The notes: a model not told the origin generated them from the sequence alone. A stretch of 64,000 nt of DNA from Oscillospiraceae bacterium (GCA_021205095.1 JAJPYE010000038.1:120089-184088); one strand, 5' to 3'; counted from the first letter of the stretch, positions 6,876 to 15,909 are shown. Numbers and translations are program-made.

Positions 6876-9161
6876 ATGGAGGCAGTAGGCGTCAGCATGA
6901 AGCGCGTGGACGGCCCGGACAAGGCCACGGGCCGGGCCAAGTATACGGCAGACCTGATCAGCCGGGACGCCCTGGTGGCAAAGGTGTTCCGCTCCACGGT
7001 GGCAAACGGCAGAGTGCTTTCCCTGGACATCAGCGAGGCGCTGAAGGTTCCCGGCGTGGTGCGTATCGTCACCTGCTTTGACGTGCCGAGGTATTATTTT
7101 CCCACGGCGGGCCATCCCTGGAGTACCGACCCGGCCCATCAGGACGTGGCCGACCGGCTGCTTCTGACAGACCGGCCTCTGTATTACGGGGACGACGTGG
7201 CCGCTGTCATTGCGGAGGATGAGATTGCCGCGAAGCGGGCTTTGCGTCTGATCAAGGCGGAGTACGAGACCTATCCCTTCGTTCTCGACCCCCTGGAGGC
7301 GATCAAGGAGGGCGCGCCTCAGCTCCACCCGGACTATCCCAACAATATCCTGAAGCACACCTCCGGCAGCGCCGGGGATTGGGACAAGGCCATTGCCGAG
7401 CCAGGCCTGCTGTGCCTGGATAAATGGTATGAGACCCCCATCGTCCAGCACTGCCACATTGAAAACCATATCTGCTGCGCCTGGACGGAGGGGCGGAAGA
7501 TAGCTATATTGTCCTCCACCCAGATCCCCCATATCGTCCGCCGATGCGTGGGCCAGGCCCTGGGCCGCCCCTGGGGGGAGATTCGGGTGATAAAGCCCTA
7601 CATCGGCGGCGGCTTCGGCAACAAGCAGGATGCCTTGTATGAGCCGCTGTGCGCCTATCTTGCCACCCTGACCGATGGCCGTCCCGTCAAGCTGGATGTG
7701 TCGCGGGAGGAGACCTTCGTGAACAACCGGGTGCGCCACGGGGGGAAATTCCACCTCGTCACCTACTTCCGCCGGGACGGAACCTTTGTGGCCCGGCAAA
7801 TGGAGGAGTATTCCCAGCAGGGGGCCTATACCTCCCACGGCCACTCCACGGCGGCCAAGGCCACCAACGGCTTTGTGCAGATGTATCCCTGTGAGGCGTA
7901 CCGCTTTGACGCCTATTCGGTCTACACCAACACCCCCACCGCCGGGGCCATGCGGGCCTATGGGATGCCCCAGGTGTCCTTCGCTATGGAGAGCCATGTG
8001 GACGATATAGCGAAGATGCTGGGTATGAGTCCCATTGCACTGCGGGACAAAAACCGTATGCCCGTGGGCTATCGGGACGCTTTTACCGGCAATGTGAACT
8101 GGCAGGACAGCCACGGTCAGTGTATGGAAAAGGCCATGGAATACATCGGCTGGCAGGAGAAATACAAAGCCTATCAGAACCAGACCGGCCCGGTGCGCCG
8201 GGGGGTGGGGATGGCCATATTCTGGTATAACACCGCCGTTTGGCCTATATCCCTGGAGGCCACCACCAGCCGGATGATGCTCAACCAGGACGGTTCGGTG
8301 CAGTATATGTGCGCCGAGACGGAGATCGGTCAGGGGGCGGACACTGCCTATACCCAGATGGTGGCCCAAACGGTGGGCGTGCCGGTGGAGAAGGTACACG
8401 TTGTCACCTGCCAGGACACGGACGTCACCGGCTATGGCACCGGGGCCTACGCCTCCCGCCAGACCTATGTGGAGGGCTTTGCCATTGCCAACGTGGGCCG
8501 CCAGTTCCGGGAGAAGATATTGGCCTATGCCTCCTGGCTCACGAAAATTCCGGCGGAGGAGCTGGATTTGCGGGACGGGAACATCGTCTCCCATGGGGAG
8601 ACGGTTATGACCCTGGAGGCTTTGGCGACGGAGGCGACCTACAGCATGGAGCGGGCCGCCTATATCACGGCGGAGGACACCACCCAGGTCAAATCCAACG
8701 CCTACTCCTTCGGCTGCTCCTTTGCGGAGGTAGAGGTGGACATCCCGCTCTGCAAGGTAAAGGTTTTGAACATCGTGAACGTCCACGACTGCGGCACGCT
8801 TATCAATCCACAGCTCGCCCAGGCCCAGGTACACGGGGGCATGAGTATGTCCATCGGCTACGCCATGGGGGAGGAGCTGAAATTTGACGAGAAAACAGGC
8901 CGTCCGCTGAACAACAATCTTTTGGATTATAAAATCTCCACCGCCATGGATCACCCTGACCTGGGGGCGCTGTTCGTGGAAAACCCGGAGCCTACCAGTC
9001 CCTTTGGCACCAAGGCGCTTGGGGAGCCGCCCGCCGTGTCCCCGGCCCCGGCCATCCGCAACGCGGTGTTGCAGGCCACCGGGGTGGAAATAGACCGTCT
9101 GCCCATGACGCCTCATGTGCTGTTTGAACGATTCCGAGAGGAGGGGCTAATCCATGTTTGA
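6876..9161 (+). CDS. Xanthine dehydrogenase-like molybdopterin-binding subunit
   Basis: 761 residues, the large subunit of a molybdenum hydroxylase. The N-terminal a/b-hammerhead domain begins VDGPDKATGRAKYTAD. The molybdopterin domain has IGGGFGNKQD, the GAMRAYGMPQ loop and ETEIGQGADT, all typical of the family, and lacks the fused FeS and FAD domains of animal enzymes. Together with the next two genes it should hydroxylate a purine or similar N-heterocycle using water as oxygen source. Co-location with guanine deaminase favours xanthine, but other hydroxylases (nicotinate, hypoxanthine, aldehydes) share this plan. The stop overlaps the start of the FAD subunit. Confidence 0.88.
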   Translation: MEAVGVSMKRVDGPDKATGRAKYTADLISRDALVAKVFRSTVANGRVLSLDISEALKVPGVVRIVTCFDVPRYYFPTAGHPWSTDPAHQDVADRLLLTDRPLYYGDDVAAVIAEDEIAAKRALRLIKAEYETYPFVLDPLEAIKEGAPQLHPDYPNNILKHTSGSAGDWDKAIAEPGLLCLDKWYETPIVQHCHIENHICCAWTEGRKIAILSSTQIPHIVRRCVGQALGRPWGEIRVIKPYIGGGFGNKQDALYEPLCAYLATLTDGRPVKLDVSREETFVNNRVRHGGKFHLVTYFRRDGTFVARQMEEYSQQGAYTSHGHSTAAKATNGFVQMYPCEAYRFDAYSVYTNTPTAGAMRAYGMPQVSFAMESHVDDIAKMLGMSPIALRDKNRMPVGYRDAFTGNVNWQDSHGQCMEKAMEYIGWQEKYKAYQNQTGPVRRGVGMAIFWYNTAVWPISLEATTSRMMLNQDGSVQYMCAETEIGQGADTAYTQMVAQTVGVPVEKVHVVTCQDTDVTGYGTGAYASRQTYVEGFAIANVGRQFREKILAYASWLTKIPAEELDLRDGNIVSHGETVMTLEALATEATYSMERAAYITAEDTTQVKSNAYSFGCSFAEVEVDIPLCKVKVLNIVNVHDCGTLINPQLAQAQVHGGMSMSIGYAMGEELKFDEKTGRPLNNNLLDYKISTAMDHPDLGALFVENPEPTSPFGTKALGEPPAVSPAPAIRNAVLQATGVEIDRLPMTPHVLFERFREEGLIHV

Positions 9162-10044
9162 TTTTTCGGCCCTGTATGAGGCATATTCCGTCCGGGAGGC
9201 CGTGGCCCTGCGCCAGGAACACCCGGAGGCGAAAATTATTGCCGGCGGCTCCGACCAGCTTGTCAAGCTGCGGGACGGAAAGCTGGCCGGGTGCGAACTG
9301 ATTAGCATTTACACCATAGACGAGCTGCGGGGCGTTTCCCTGGGGGAGGACGGAACCCTTCGCGTTGGGGCGCTGACCAGCTTCGCGGACGTGTCGGAAA
9401 ACGAGCTGATAGAGCGCCTTGTCCCGGTTCTGGGCTATGCGGCGGGGCAGGTGGGCGGCCCACAGGTGCGGAATATCGGCACCATCGGGGGCAACGTCTC
9501 CAACGGTGTTACCTCCGCCGACACCGGGGCCACTCTGCTGGCCTGGGACGCAGTGATGGAGCTGGCCGGGCCGGAGGGAACGCGGAAGGTTCCCGCCGCC
9601 CGGTGGTATATCCGGGCCGGGCAGGTGGACGTCCGGCCTGGGGAGATCCTGACCGCCGTGACCATCCCCCAGGCGGCCTATGAGGGCTATTCCGGCTGGT
9701 ATATGAAATACGCCATGCGAAACGCCATGGACATTGCCACCCTGGGGTGCAGCGTGAACGTCTGCCTGACGGCGGATAAAGCGGCGTTTCAGGATGTTCG
9801 TATCGCCTACGGCGTGGCCGGGCCGGTGCCTATGCGGGCAGAAACCGCGGCGGCGGCGGGAAGGGGCCAGCCCGTCAGCCCGGAGACGATAGAGCGTATG
9901 GTCCAGGCGGTCGGGGAGGATGTCCATCCCCGGACGAGCTGGCGGGCCAAGGCGGAATTTCGGGGCTATCTGGCCCAGGAGCTGCTGCGGCGCTGTCTGA
10001 CCCAAAGCGCAAAGCGAGCGGGAGGTGTTCTCCATGGGGTTTAA
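9154..10044 (+). CDS. Xanthine dehydrogenase-like FAD-binding subunit
   Basis: 296 residues of the CO dehydrogenase/xanthine dehydrogenase flavoprotein fold. FAD-contacting motifs are KIIAGGSDQLV near residue 30 and the TIGGNVSNGVTSADT loop near 110. It passes electrons from the FeS subunit to NAD or ferredoxin. Its start overlaps the end of the molybdenum subunit by 8 bases and its end overlaps the FeS subunit, so the three are translationally coupled. Confidence 0.9.
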   Translation: MFDFSALYEAYSVREAVALRQEHPEAKIIAGGSDQLVKLRDGKLAGCELISIYTIDELRGVSLGEDGTLRVGALTSFADVSENELIERLVPVLGYAAGQVGGPQVRNIGTIGGNVSNGVTSADTGATLLAWDAVMELAGPEGTRKVPAARWYIRAGQVDVRPGEILTAVTIPQAAYEGYSGWYMKYAMRNAMDIATLGCSVNVCLTADKAAFQDVRIAYGVAGPVPMRAETAAAAGRGQPVSPETIERMVQAVGEDVHPRTSWRAKAEFRGYLAQELLRRCLTQSAKRAGGVLHGV

Positions 10045-10516
10045 AACCATAACCTTTACACTCAATGGCCGGGAGCGGACGTGCAGCGTTGACGTTCGCA
10101 TGAGCCTGACGGAGCTGCTCCGGGAGGAGTTCGGCCTTACAAGTGTCAAGACCGGCTGCGAGGTGGGGGAGTGCGGCGCCTGCTGCGTGCTGGTGGATGG
10201 CCGGGCCTATAACAGCTGCATTTATCTCGCGGTCTGGGTGGATGGGAAAAGCGTCCTGACCGTGGAGGGCCTGCGTGGCCCTGCCACCGGGCAGCTTCAC
10301 CCCATTCAGCAGGCGTTCGTGGACGAGGCCGCCGTCCAGTGCGGCTTCTGCACGCCGGGTATCATTATGACCGCCGTGGAGCTGATAGGAACCGGCAAAA
10401 CCTACACCCGCGAGCAGCTTCGCCGCGCCATCTCCGGCCATCTCTGCCGCTGCACAGGATATGAAAACATCTTAAACGCCTTGGAAAAGCTGGTGAGGGA
10501 GAAGCGGGATTCATAA
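10034..10516 (+). CDS. Xanthine dehydrogenase-like 2Fe-2S subunit
   Basis: About 160 residues with two [2Fe-2S] clusters. The plant-type ferredoxin cluster is bound by GCEVGECGACCVL plus a downstream Cys in YNSC; the second by QCGFCTPG and GHLCRCTG. The ATG at 10034 after GGGAGGTG is preferred to a GTG at 10025. It relays electrons from molybdenum to FAD. It is the last gene of the operon. Confidence 0.92.
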   Translation: MGFKTITFTLNGRERTCSVDVRMSLTELLREEFGLTSVKTGCEVGECGACCVLVDGRAYNSCIYLAVWVDGKSVLTVEGLRGPATGQLHPIQQAFVDEAAVQCGFCTPGIIMTAVELIGTGKTYTREQLRRAISGHLCRCTGYENILNALEKLVREKRDS

Positions 10517-10729
10517 ATTTATCAGATCTCGGAAAGTAGATTAGGATGCCCGGAGGAGGTCGCCGTTTTTTCTCCTCTCACAGCAGGCTGTTTTGGCAAT
10601 CACGTCTGCAATCTTTTTTGTATTTTCTGATTTGGAAAAGCGCCGCACAGCTACTTCTGCTTATCCATAGTGAATTCCTCCAATTCTGAGAAAGTTAAAA
10701 ACATTAATAAATTTACTCAGGAAAAAGGC
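10517..10729. other. Intergenic region, no gene seen
   Basis: AT-rich sequence after the FeS subunit. It has short T runs that may end the molybdenum hydroxylase transcript, but no clean hairpin terminator and no credible open frame. Confidence 0.4.
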
Positions 10730-10758
10730 TTTACTCTTAAAATACTACCTGCTATAAT
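10730..10758 (+). promoter_or_regulatory. Promoter of the HxlR regulator
   Basis: TTTACT (10730-10735) and TATAAT (10753-10758) are 17 bases apart, about 85 bases before the hxlR-type start. A related sequence occurs at 12725-12845 upstream of the radical SAM gene, suggesting shared control. Confidence 0.6.
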
Positions 10759-10844
10759 AGAATTATAATCATGAATGATAGCTGTGTCAATTACGTACTT
10801 TTTGTGGAGCGGGGAAGAAAATACTGATTTATGGAGGAAGTATA

Positions 10845-11177
10845 ATGGCGAATGAACATATTTGCCCCTGTACCGTAGGATGTCCTTTGCAAAAGGCAAT
10901 GAGCGCGATAGGCGGAAGGTGGAAGATGGCAATTTTGTGTTCTCTGTCAAACGATGGCGCAACCCGATACAATGACCTTAAACGGAAAATGGGCAGCATC
11001 TCCAACACCATGCTTGCAAAATCCTTAAAGGAGTTAGAGGAGGACGGACTTGTAAAAAGGACAGAGTATATGGAAGTTCCCATTCGGGTGGAGTACGAAA
11101 TAACAGACGCTGTTCGTTCCTTAATCCCGATTTTAACAGAGCTCGCCCTGTGGGGCAGTAAATTAAATCCAGCATAG
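10845..11177 (+). CDS. HxlR-family winged-helix transcriptional regulator
   Basis: 110 residues. The order CPLQKAMSAIGGRWKMAILCSLSNDGATRYNDLKRKMGSISNTMLAKSLKELEEDGL-type pattern is diagnostic of HxlR, here with the recognition helix near SNTMLAKSLKELEEDGLV. Three cysteines in residues 7-13 (CPCTVGC) are unusually dense and could sense redox state or electrophiles, as some HxlR proteins do. GGAGG precedes ATG 10845. It is convergent with the radical SAM gene and separated from it by a terminator. Confidence 0.9.
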   Translation: MANEHICPCTVGCPLQKAMSAIGGRWKMAILCSLSNDGATRYNDLKRKMGSISNTMLAKSLKELEEDGLVKRTEYMEVPIRVEYEITDAVRSLIPILTELALWGSKLNPA

Positions 11178-11226
11178 AAATGCTTTAGGATGCGATTTTA
11201 AATATTATAAGCAATGGTTAATATCA

Positions 11227-11260
11227 AAGGGCATGACAGAGTTTTTTCTGTCATGCCCTT
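11227..11260. terminator. Rho-independent terminator
   Basis: A perfect 14-bp stem (11227-11240 with 11247-11260) around a T-rich loop lies between the convergent HxlR and radical SAM genes. Confidence 0.8.
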
Positions 11261-11353
11261 CTGTTGTTTGTAAATAAATAGCCCGTACCTTCAGCCCGTA
11301 CCTTCTGCGGCCAGCGCACCTGACATGGATAGACGCTGCTTATATTGATCTGT

Positions 11354-12454
11354 TTAATTGTTAGCAAGAAGCCTTTCCACACTGTCACTTTGATTAAACA
11401 GAACGCAGCCTCCCGTGTGGTCTTCTGTCAGTATATCCCCGTCCTGCAATGCAGTGAACAGCTTTGAATGAAGAGCCTCTCTGACAGATGTGTCCCGAAC
11501 ATTGATGTCTGAATATGGCGAAAAAGGGCATGGCTCTGCTCCGCCGTGAGAGTTAATATGGAAGAAGCCCCTCCCTGCGGCAAGACAACCTCCAGCGGCT
11601 CGTTCATCCCCTGGAAATGATAGAAACATCATTGTTTCATGATCGCTGCGTAAATGCAGAAGACGCTCTTCCGTATATGCCCGTTCGTTATCACCAGGAG
11701 CCAAAAATTCCGTTCCCTTCTCCGCCGGAACATATTCAATGTAAATTACCAGTTGGCAGCCCTTCTGGAATAAACGTTCCACGAATTCTTCCGACAACAC
11801 TTCCTGTAGATTTTCAGTGGTAACTGTAATGGAGACACCAAAAAGGATGCCGCTTTTTTTCATACTGTCCATTGTTTGTTCCAGTGCCAGATAGACGCCG
11901 TTGCCGCGCCGCTGGTCGGTTGTTTGTTTACTTCCTTCCATGCTTATGACAGGAAGCAGGTTTCTGCTTTGCTCAAAAATGGTCAAATAGTCTCCCTTAA
12001 GTAAAGTGCCATTTGTAATTACTGGAAATAAAATTTCCGGGATGGCAGCCGCTTCTTTGATTACGTCCTTGCGGATGAGAGGTTCCCCTCCAGCCAGGAA
12101 GATAAAAGAAATACCCAGGTCGGAGGCTTCACGAAAGATTTTACCCCATGCCTCGCCATCCAGTTGCTCTTCCGGGGTGCAGTCATTACATGAATCGATT
12201 GCTCTGGAGTAGCATCCCGCACAATGCAGATTACAACTGCTAGTAATACTGGCAATTAAAAATGGCGGGATATGTTCTCCGTTCTTTTCGGCCTCATTAC
12301 GTAGCTTGGAGGCTTTCCTTGCGGCGACTACATATTTCGCCATGAAAAGGCTTTCTTTTGGATTGGAGAAGGAAGCCTTTAACGCTCCCTTTATGACATT
12401 TTCCACGCCGTTGCTCAGATACTCTCCAAGGTTGAATTCCTTATCGTCACTCAT
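11354..12454 (-). CDS. Radical SAM protein
   Basis: 366 residues. The cluster-binding motif is C74-N-L-H-C78-A-G-C81, followed by FLAGGEPLIRKDV, the SAM-binding GGEP motif. The C-terminus has three or more further cysteines (GGCLAAGRG, EPCPFSPY, GGCVLF) that suggest a SPASM-like auxiliary cluster domain. Such proteins modify peptides or cofactors, or act as oxidoreductase maturases. No precursor peptide was recognised beside it. Its neighbour is an HxlR regulator, whose promoter-like sequence is partly repeated upstream of this gene. Confidence 0.82.
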   Translation of the reverse strand: MSDDKEFNLGEYLSNGVENVIKGALKASFSNPKESLFMAKYVVAARKASKLRNEAEKNGEHIPPFLIASITSSCNLHCAGCYSRAIDSCNDCTPEEQLDGEAWGKIFREASDLGISFIFLAGGEPLIRKDVIKEAAAIPEILFPVITNGTLLKGDYLTIFEQSRNLLPVISMEGSKQTTDQRRGNGVYLALEQTMDSMKKSGILFGVSITVTTENLQEVLSEEFVERLFQKGCQLVIYIEYVPAEKGTEFLAPGDNERAYTEERLLHLRSDHETMMFLSFPGDERAAGGCLAAGRGFFHINSHGGAEPCPFSPYSDINVRDTSVREALHSKLFTALQDGDILTEDHTGGCVLFNQSDSVERLLANN

Positions 12455-12460
12455 GTTCCA

Positions 12461-12673
12461 TTACATCCTTTCTCGAAAATATGCAGTGAATATACTTAGG
12501 GCGTCCAAGACATCCAGATTCGAACGTTCCATTATGAAGTGCAGCAAACTCTCCGCAATAATAGAAGCTCCAGCCTTCAACACGGTTTCCTCTGTCTCGC
12601 AAATTTCAGATTCTTCCAGGTTTTGGAAAATTATTCTTCCGCAAGAGAAGATACAGAGAAAGCAGTAGCCTTG
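12461..12673 (-). other. Possible small open frame preceding the radical SAM gene
   Basis: An open frame without a conventional start at its 5' end reads into FQNLEESEICETEETVL and ends MERSNLDVLDALSI...RERM, 6 bases before the radical SAM ATG. The composition is helical and protein-like. It could be the tail of a decayed gene or a small protein with a non-canonical start. Weak evidence. Confidence 0.25.
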
Positions 12674-12724
12674 TCAATCTTGCAAAGAGATTATAAAGCA
12701 AGCCTACTTTTGAACCTAAAAAAA

Positions 12725-12845
12725 GTTTTACTCTTAAATTGCTACTTACAATAACATCATTATATACATGAAGGATACTCATGTCAACTACGCAGATTTT
12801 ATGGAGCAGGTAAGAAAAGAAGTATTTAGGATCGGAATAATGGCA
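12725..12845 (+). repeat. Diverged copy of the HxlR promoter and leader
   Basis: This stretch aligns with 10728-10850, the promoter and leader of the HxlR gene, from TTTACTCTTAAA through ATGTCAA.TACG to ATAATGGC. The copy is followed by a stop codon two codons after the ATG, so no protein is made. It lies upstream of the radical SAM gene and may be a relic of a second HxlR gene or a conserved binding region. Confidence 0.55.
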
Positions 12846-13134
12846 TAGAAAGTTGACTACGAAAGAAACAATGAATGTGATTGAGGCAGGGGATGCAACT
12901 ATGCACAGTCGCCAATAGGAGGCTTCTCATCGACCTGTAAATCACGTCCTAAAGGCAAAGGGAATCCCCCAGATCTGCGTCTTTGTGAGGCGCTGGTCCG
13001 GGGAGTGTGCATGGCCGGGTCAGGTGCTAACTGCTGAAGGAGAAATCGAAGGAATCACAAATTGAAGGAACAATGAAGAAATGGCCCGATCTGGATGGCC
13101 ATGCACGGGACGACGGGCCGATGGGGGATTGGCT
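12846..13134. other. Intergenic region, no gene seen
   Basis: Fragmented sequence with stop codons in all frames examined and no hairpin. It probably consists of degenerate gene debris between the HxlR-like leader and the secreted-protein pseudogene. Confidence 0.4.
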
Positions 13135-13720
13135 TTACATTTCGCCGGAGGCTTCTCCGCTTGCCTCTCCGCTGGCGGATGAGGTGGTGTCTGCTGCCGT
13201 CAGGGCGGCAACGTTTGCCTCGTCCCAGGTGTTGATGTACTCATAAGAATACAGTGAGGCATCCACAAACTCCTGGGCGGCGTCACAGGCGGCGTTTATT
13301 CCCCAGGTGACGACAGGCATGGAGCGGATAAAGCCCTCGTCTATAGAAAGTGCGGAGGCAGGAAGAATCCCGATCTGGCAGCTATTCAGGTCGTATAGCG
13401 CCTGATAGGCAAAGGTCTCTATGCCCTCCTGGAAGCAGATGGCGTACGGACTGGAGCGGTATATCACGTTATCCGTGCCGTTGCCGAACCCGGAGACCGG
13501 CATACCGTCCAGCTCCGCCGGGACGATACAGTACAGATAGTTTTCCCTGTCCAGGGGGCCGGCGCTTGGCCGAATACGCTGCTGTCCACGATGAAGGTAA
13601 CAGCCCCAACAGTGACAGTGCCGCCCTGGGCGTATTCCGTGCCACCGATGGTTTCCCAGAAGCCCAGATCTCCGTCACAGAAGGTGCCGATAAAGTCGGT
13701 ATTCTGGAAATATATGGTTA
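13135..13720 (-). pseudogene. Remnant of a secreted protein with SGEAS tail
   Basis: The minus strand reads ALTIYFQNTDFIGTF and on to VDSSVFGQAP in one frame, then continues in another frame as NYLYCIVPAELDGMPVSGFG to the stop at 13135. The switch is near a run of five Gs at about 13555. The fragment ends in SSASGEASGEASGEM, a tail like those of two other secreted proteins in the window. No N-terminus or signal peptide is left; the upstream end abuts an AraC fragment. The NGTDNVIYRSSPYAICFQ region resembles extracellular repeat or binding proteins, but I cannot name the family. Confidence 0.55.
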
Positions 13721-13721
13721 G

Positions 13722-13922
13722 CGCGCTCTCGTCCGAGGTGGGCATACCTCTGTGGCAAAATATGTTCGGGACGCTCGCCTGAAAAAGGCCTTCAAGCTTC
13801 TTCAGCAGGGGACATCGGTAAGTGAGACACGCAAGCTCTGCGGCTTCGGCAGCATCGAAACCTTCCACCGAGTCTTTCGGGCCGCATACGGAATCACTCC
13901 AGGGCAGATACGAAAAGGGTAG
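13722..13922 (+). pseudogene. C-terminal fragment of an AraC-family regulator
   Basis: The frame after a stop at 13719-13721 encodes YVRDARLKKAFKLLQQG, then SVSETRKLCGFGSIETFHRV and FRAAYGITPGQIRKG before a TAG. This is the second helix-turn-helix of AraC proteins, with the classic cGF-s-FhrvFr-yGiTP signature. Only about 60 residues remain. It overlaps a recombinase remnant at its 3' end, showing a junction. Confidence 0.75.
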
Positions 13923-13930
13923 CTTTTGTA

Positions 13931-14599
13931 AGTAGTACTTGTAAGAGCTTCGACGGCAAACAAGATCGCTATGTATGTGCCAACTACAAAAGCGGTCGAG
14001 GAACCTGTTCCGCACACTATATCCGTGAGGATGTGCTGCGTGAGATTGTGCTGGAGCGTATCCAGGCAGTTAATGACTATATCCGACAGGACGTGGAAGG
14101 CTTCCAGGAAGAATGGCTGCAATGCAGCAGAGACGCCCAGGAGAAAAGTATCCGGGCAGACAAGAAGCGTTTGGAGCAAGCCCAAAAACGGCTTTCAGAT
14201 TTGGATCTCATCATCTCCCCGCTTTATGAAGACCAGGTGCTTGGCAACCTGAGTATGGAGCGGTATAAGAAAATCTCCGCCGACCATGAGGCGGAGCAGG
14301 AGCAACTAAAGCTGGAGATTGGTGCCACAGAAGATTGGTTAGATGCCAGGGAAGAGATGGGCAGCAATATGGATGCGTTCATCGCCTTAACGGAGAAGTA
14401 TGTGGATGTGACAGCGCTGACGCCGACGATTGTAAACGAATATATCAAAAAGATTATCGTTTACGCCCCTGATAAATCCAGCGGTAAGCGCCAGCAGAAG
14501 ATCAAGATTTTCTTCAACTTCGTGGATGAGGTCGATATTCCTGTTCTATCCGAGGAAATTATCACAGAAACAACCTATGGACGCAGAAAAACGGCGTGA
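13931..14599 (+). pseudogene. C-terminal fragment of a large serine recombinase
   Basis: About 222 residues without a catalytic domain. It opens with a zinc-ribbon remnant (RYVCANYKSGRGTCSAH), continues into a long coiled-coil (residues around SIRADKKRLEQAQKRLSDLD), and ends with the DUF4368-like module LTPTIVNEYIKKIIVYAP...IKIFFNFV. This is the C-terminal half of TnpX/Tn916-type resolvases from Firmicutes elements. The N-terminal resolvase domain is missing, so it cannot recombine DNA. It marks the scar of a lost mobile element. Confidence 0.8.
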
Positions 14600-14841
14600 C
14601 CACTACGGTCACACCGTTCTCTGTCCCGTCCCAAAACAAAATAGTTACTTGTCACTATTAAGCCCTGTAATTTCAACATTTTTCGGGACTTGGAAGCTAG
14701 GATTTTATTATTCCCATTCGCTCCCAGAAGGGATGTGCTAAACAAATTTGCATGGGCAATTTTGCGTTGGCTATTTCTATTCTTTTCATTATTCAGATGG
14801 CGTGGGCTATCTGATTTTTTGTTGCCATGATGTTGCCGGGG

Positions 14842-15162
14842 TCAATCCGGTTCCCGCAGTCTGGTGGCAATGTCAGAAGCGCTGTAAAGTACACGCAAAA
14901 CCGTCACCTTGCTGTCGCCTACCACATAAAACGCCGAATAGTTGTCCACCAGCAGTTGGCGGATGCCCTGCTCCTGTTCAGTTTGAGATTCCAGCAGGCG
15001 GCACCGTTCCGGCAGAATTTCCAGGGACTCGATTCCTTCAGCGATGCGGTTATACTGCTTCATGGCAGTATCCGGCGCATGAAACACGGTGGCGATGTGA
15101 TTGTAGATGGCCTCCATATCGCTCAACGCCCGGTTCGTAATTTCAACCTGATAATGCTTCAT
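14842..15162 (-). CDS. RelE/ParE-family toxin
   Basis: 106 residues starting MKHYQVEITNRALSDMEAIYNHIA, a typical RelE/ParE fold opening, and ending in an IRQLLVDNYSAFYVVGDSKVTVLRVLY core strand pair. Members cleave mRNA at ribosomes or poison gyrase; the sequence alone does not say which. Its start overlaps the end of the antitoxin gene upstream, the usual coupled arrangement. Confidence 0.85.
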   Translation of the reverse strand: MKHYQVEITNRALSDMEAIYNHIATVFHAPDTAMKQYNRIAEGIESLEILPERCRLLESQTEQEQGIRQLLVDNYSAFYVVGDSKVTVLRVLYSASDIATRLREPD

Positions 15163-15464
15163 GCGTGGGATTCCCGGAAGCGCGCAAAGGCGGTGGAAGC
15201 GTCCTGGGTGCTGCCGTTTTCCATATCATCAACACCAGCCTGCAACGCGCTGCGAATCTCTGCCGCAGACATCTGATCGGCGTTGACGGATGCAGGTGCT
15301 TTGGGTAACGATACCGAAAAGGGAATGCCGCCGGTCAGGGACACCTGACAGAGAAACATATCCACCGCAGTCGCCATGGGGATACCCAACTGCTTGAGGA
15401 CATCCTCCGCCTGCTGCTTGACTGTGGGATTCACACGAAGATTCAGTGTTGCTGTTTTTTCCAT
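15159..15464 (-). CDS. RelB/DinJ-family antitoxin
   Basis: 101 residues from ATG 15464, chosen because CAAGGAG lies just upstream; a longer frame to 15497 lacks a site. The N-terminal ribbon-helix-helix is seen as ATLNLRVNPTVKQQAEDVLKQLG and GIPMATAVDMFLCQV. Such proteins neutralise the toxin and repress their own operon. It is followed by the RelE/ParE-type toxin with a 4-base overlap. Confidence 0.87.
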   Translation of the reverse strand: MEKTATLNLRVNPTVKQQAEDVLKQLGIPMATAVDMFLCQVSLTGGIPFSVSLPKAPASVNADQMSAAEIRSALQAGVDDMENGSTQDASTAFARFRESHA

Positions 15465-15582
15465 GGTATCATCTCCTTGTGTGTAATTGTAACGCAAATT
15501 ACGTTATATGTCAAGATTGAATTTTGGAAAAACATATTAACACATATAAGTCCCTGTTAAAAGTGCTTTGCGTAGATAAAAA

Positions 15583-15614
15583 CCGGGACACACTGGAAGC
15601 CCAGTGTATCCCGG
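15583..15614 (-). terminator. Terminator for the secreted beta-helix gene
   Basis: A 14-bp stem (15583-15596 with 15601-15614, one G-T pair) with a 4-base loop is followed on the minus strand by TTTTT. It is about 300 bases beyond the stop of the secreted beta-helix gene. Confidence 0.65.
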
Positions 15615-15812
15615 CTGTTGTGTGAAGTGCCTGCCCTTCACACAGCGTATTTCAGAAGCTCAAAATAAAAATCTTAAGGCAAAACAGAAAAGAATGAAAA
15701 AATGTCAAGACCCTACTAATAGCAATAGTGTGAACTAATGGCGAGAGTGTTGTATTTATATTCCCGTATAAACTCCATTGTAATAACAGCATTAGACTAT
15801 AGGAGGGTACAC

Positions 15813-15884
15813 ATGAAAGACTGCCCTACCGTCAGCGAATTCGTGAGGAGCCGGGATGTCAACATTGACTCACCCCTGCTATGA
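15813..15884 (+). CDS. Very small open frame with a good ribosome binding site
   Basis: AGGAGGG precedes ATG 15813, which opens 23 codons (MKDCPTVSEFVRSRDVNIDS and three more) before TGA. The site is strong, but the product has no recognised homologue. It may be the severed 5' end of a gene, cut where the converging beta-helix gene now ends. Confidence 0.3.
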   Translation: MKDCPTVSEFVRSRDVNIDSPLL

Positions 15885-15909
15885 AAAGCACGGGCATGCA
15901 TCTGCATCC

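Larger units (their letters stand above)
15465..15909. other. Intergenic region with hairpins and one tiny frame
   Basis: AT-rich. It contains a minus-strand terminator at 15583-15614, a second GTGTGAAG/CTTCACAC hairpin around 15618-15643, and a 23-codon frame at 15813-15884. No other gene is seen. Confidence 0.5.

Noticed and set aside
6783..9116. Minus-strand frame of 777 codons opposite the molybdenum subunit
   Set aside because: Typical shadow of a GC-rich gene: His-, Arg- and Gly-rich with no motifs; the plus-strand gene has clear molybdopterin motifs.
8992..10149. Minus-strand frame opposite the FAD subunit
   Set aside because: No ribosome site, unnatural composition, overlaps two strongly supported genes.
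15600..15660. Possible CRISPR-like repeat in the hairpin region
   Set aside because: Only single inverted repeats are present, with no regular direct repeats and spacers. No CRISPR array was found in the window.
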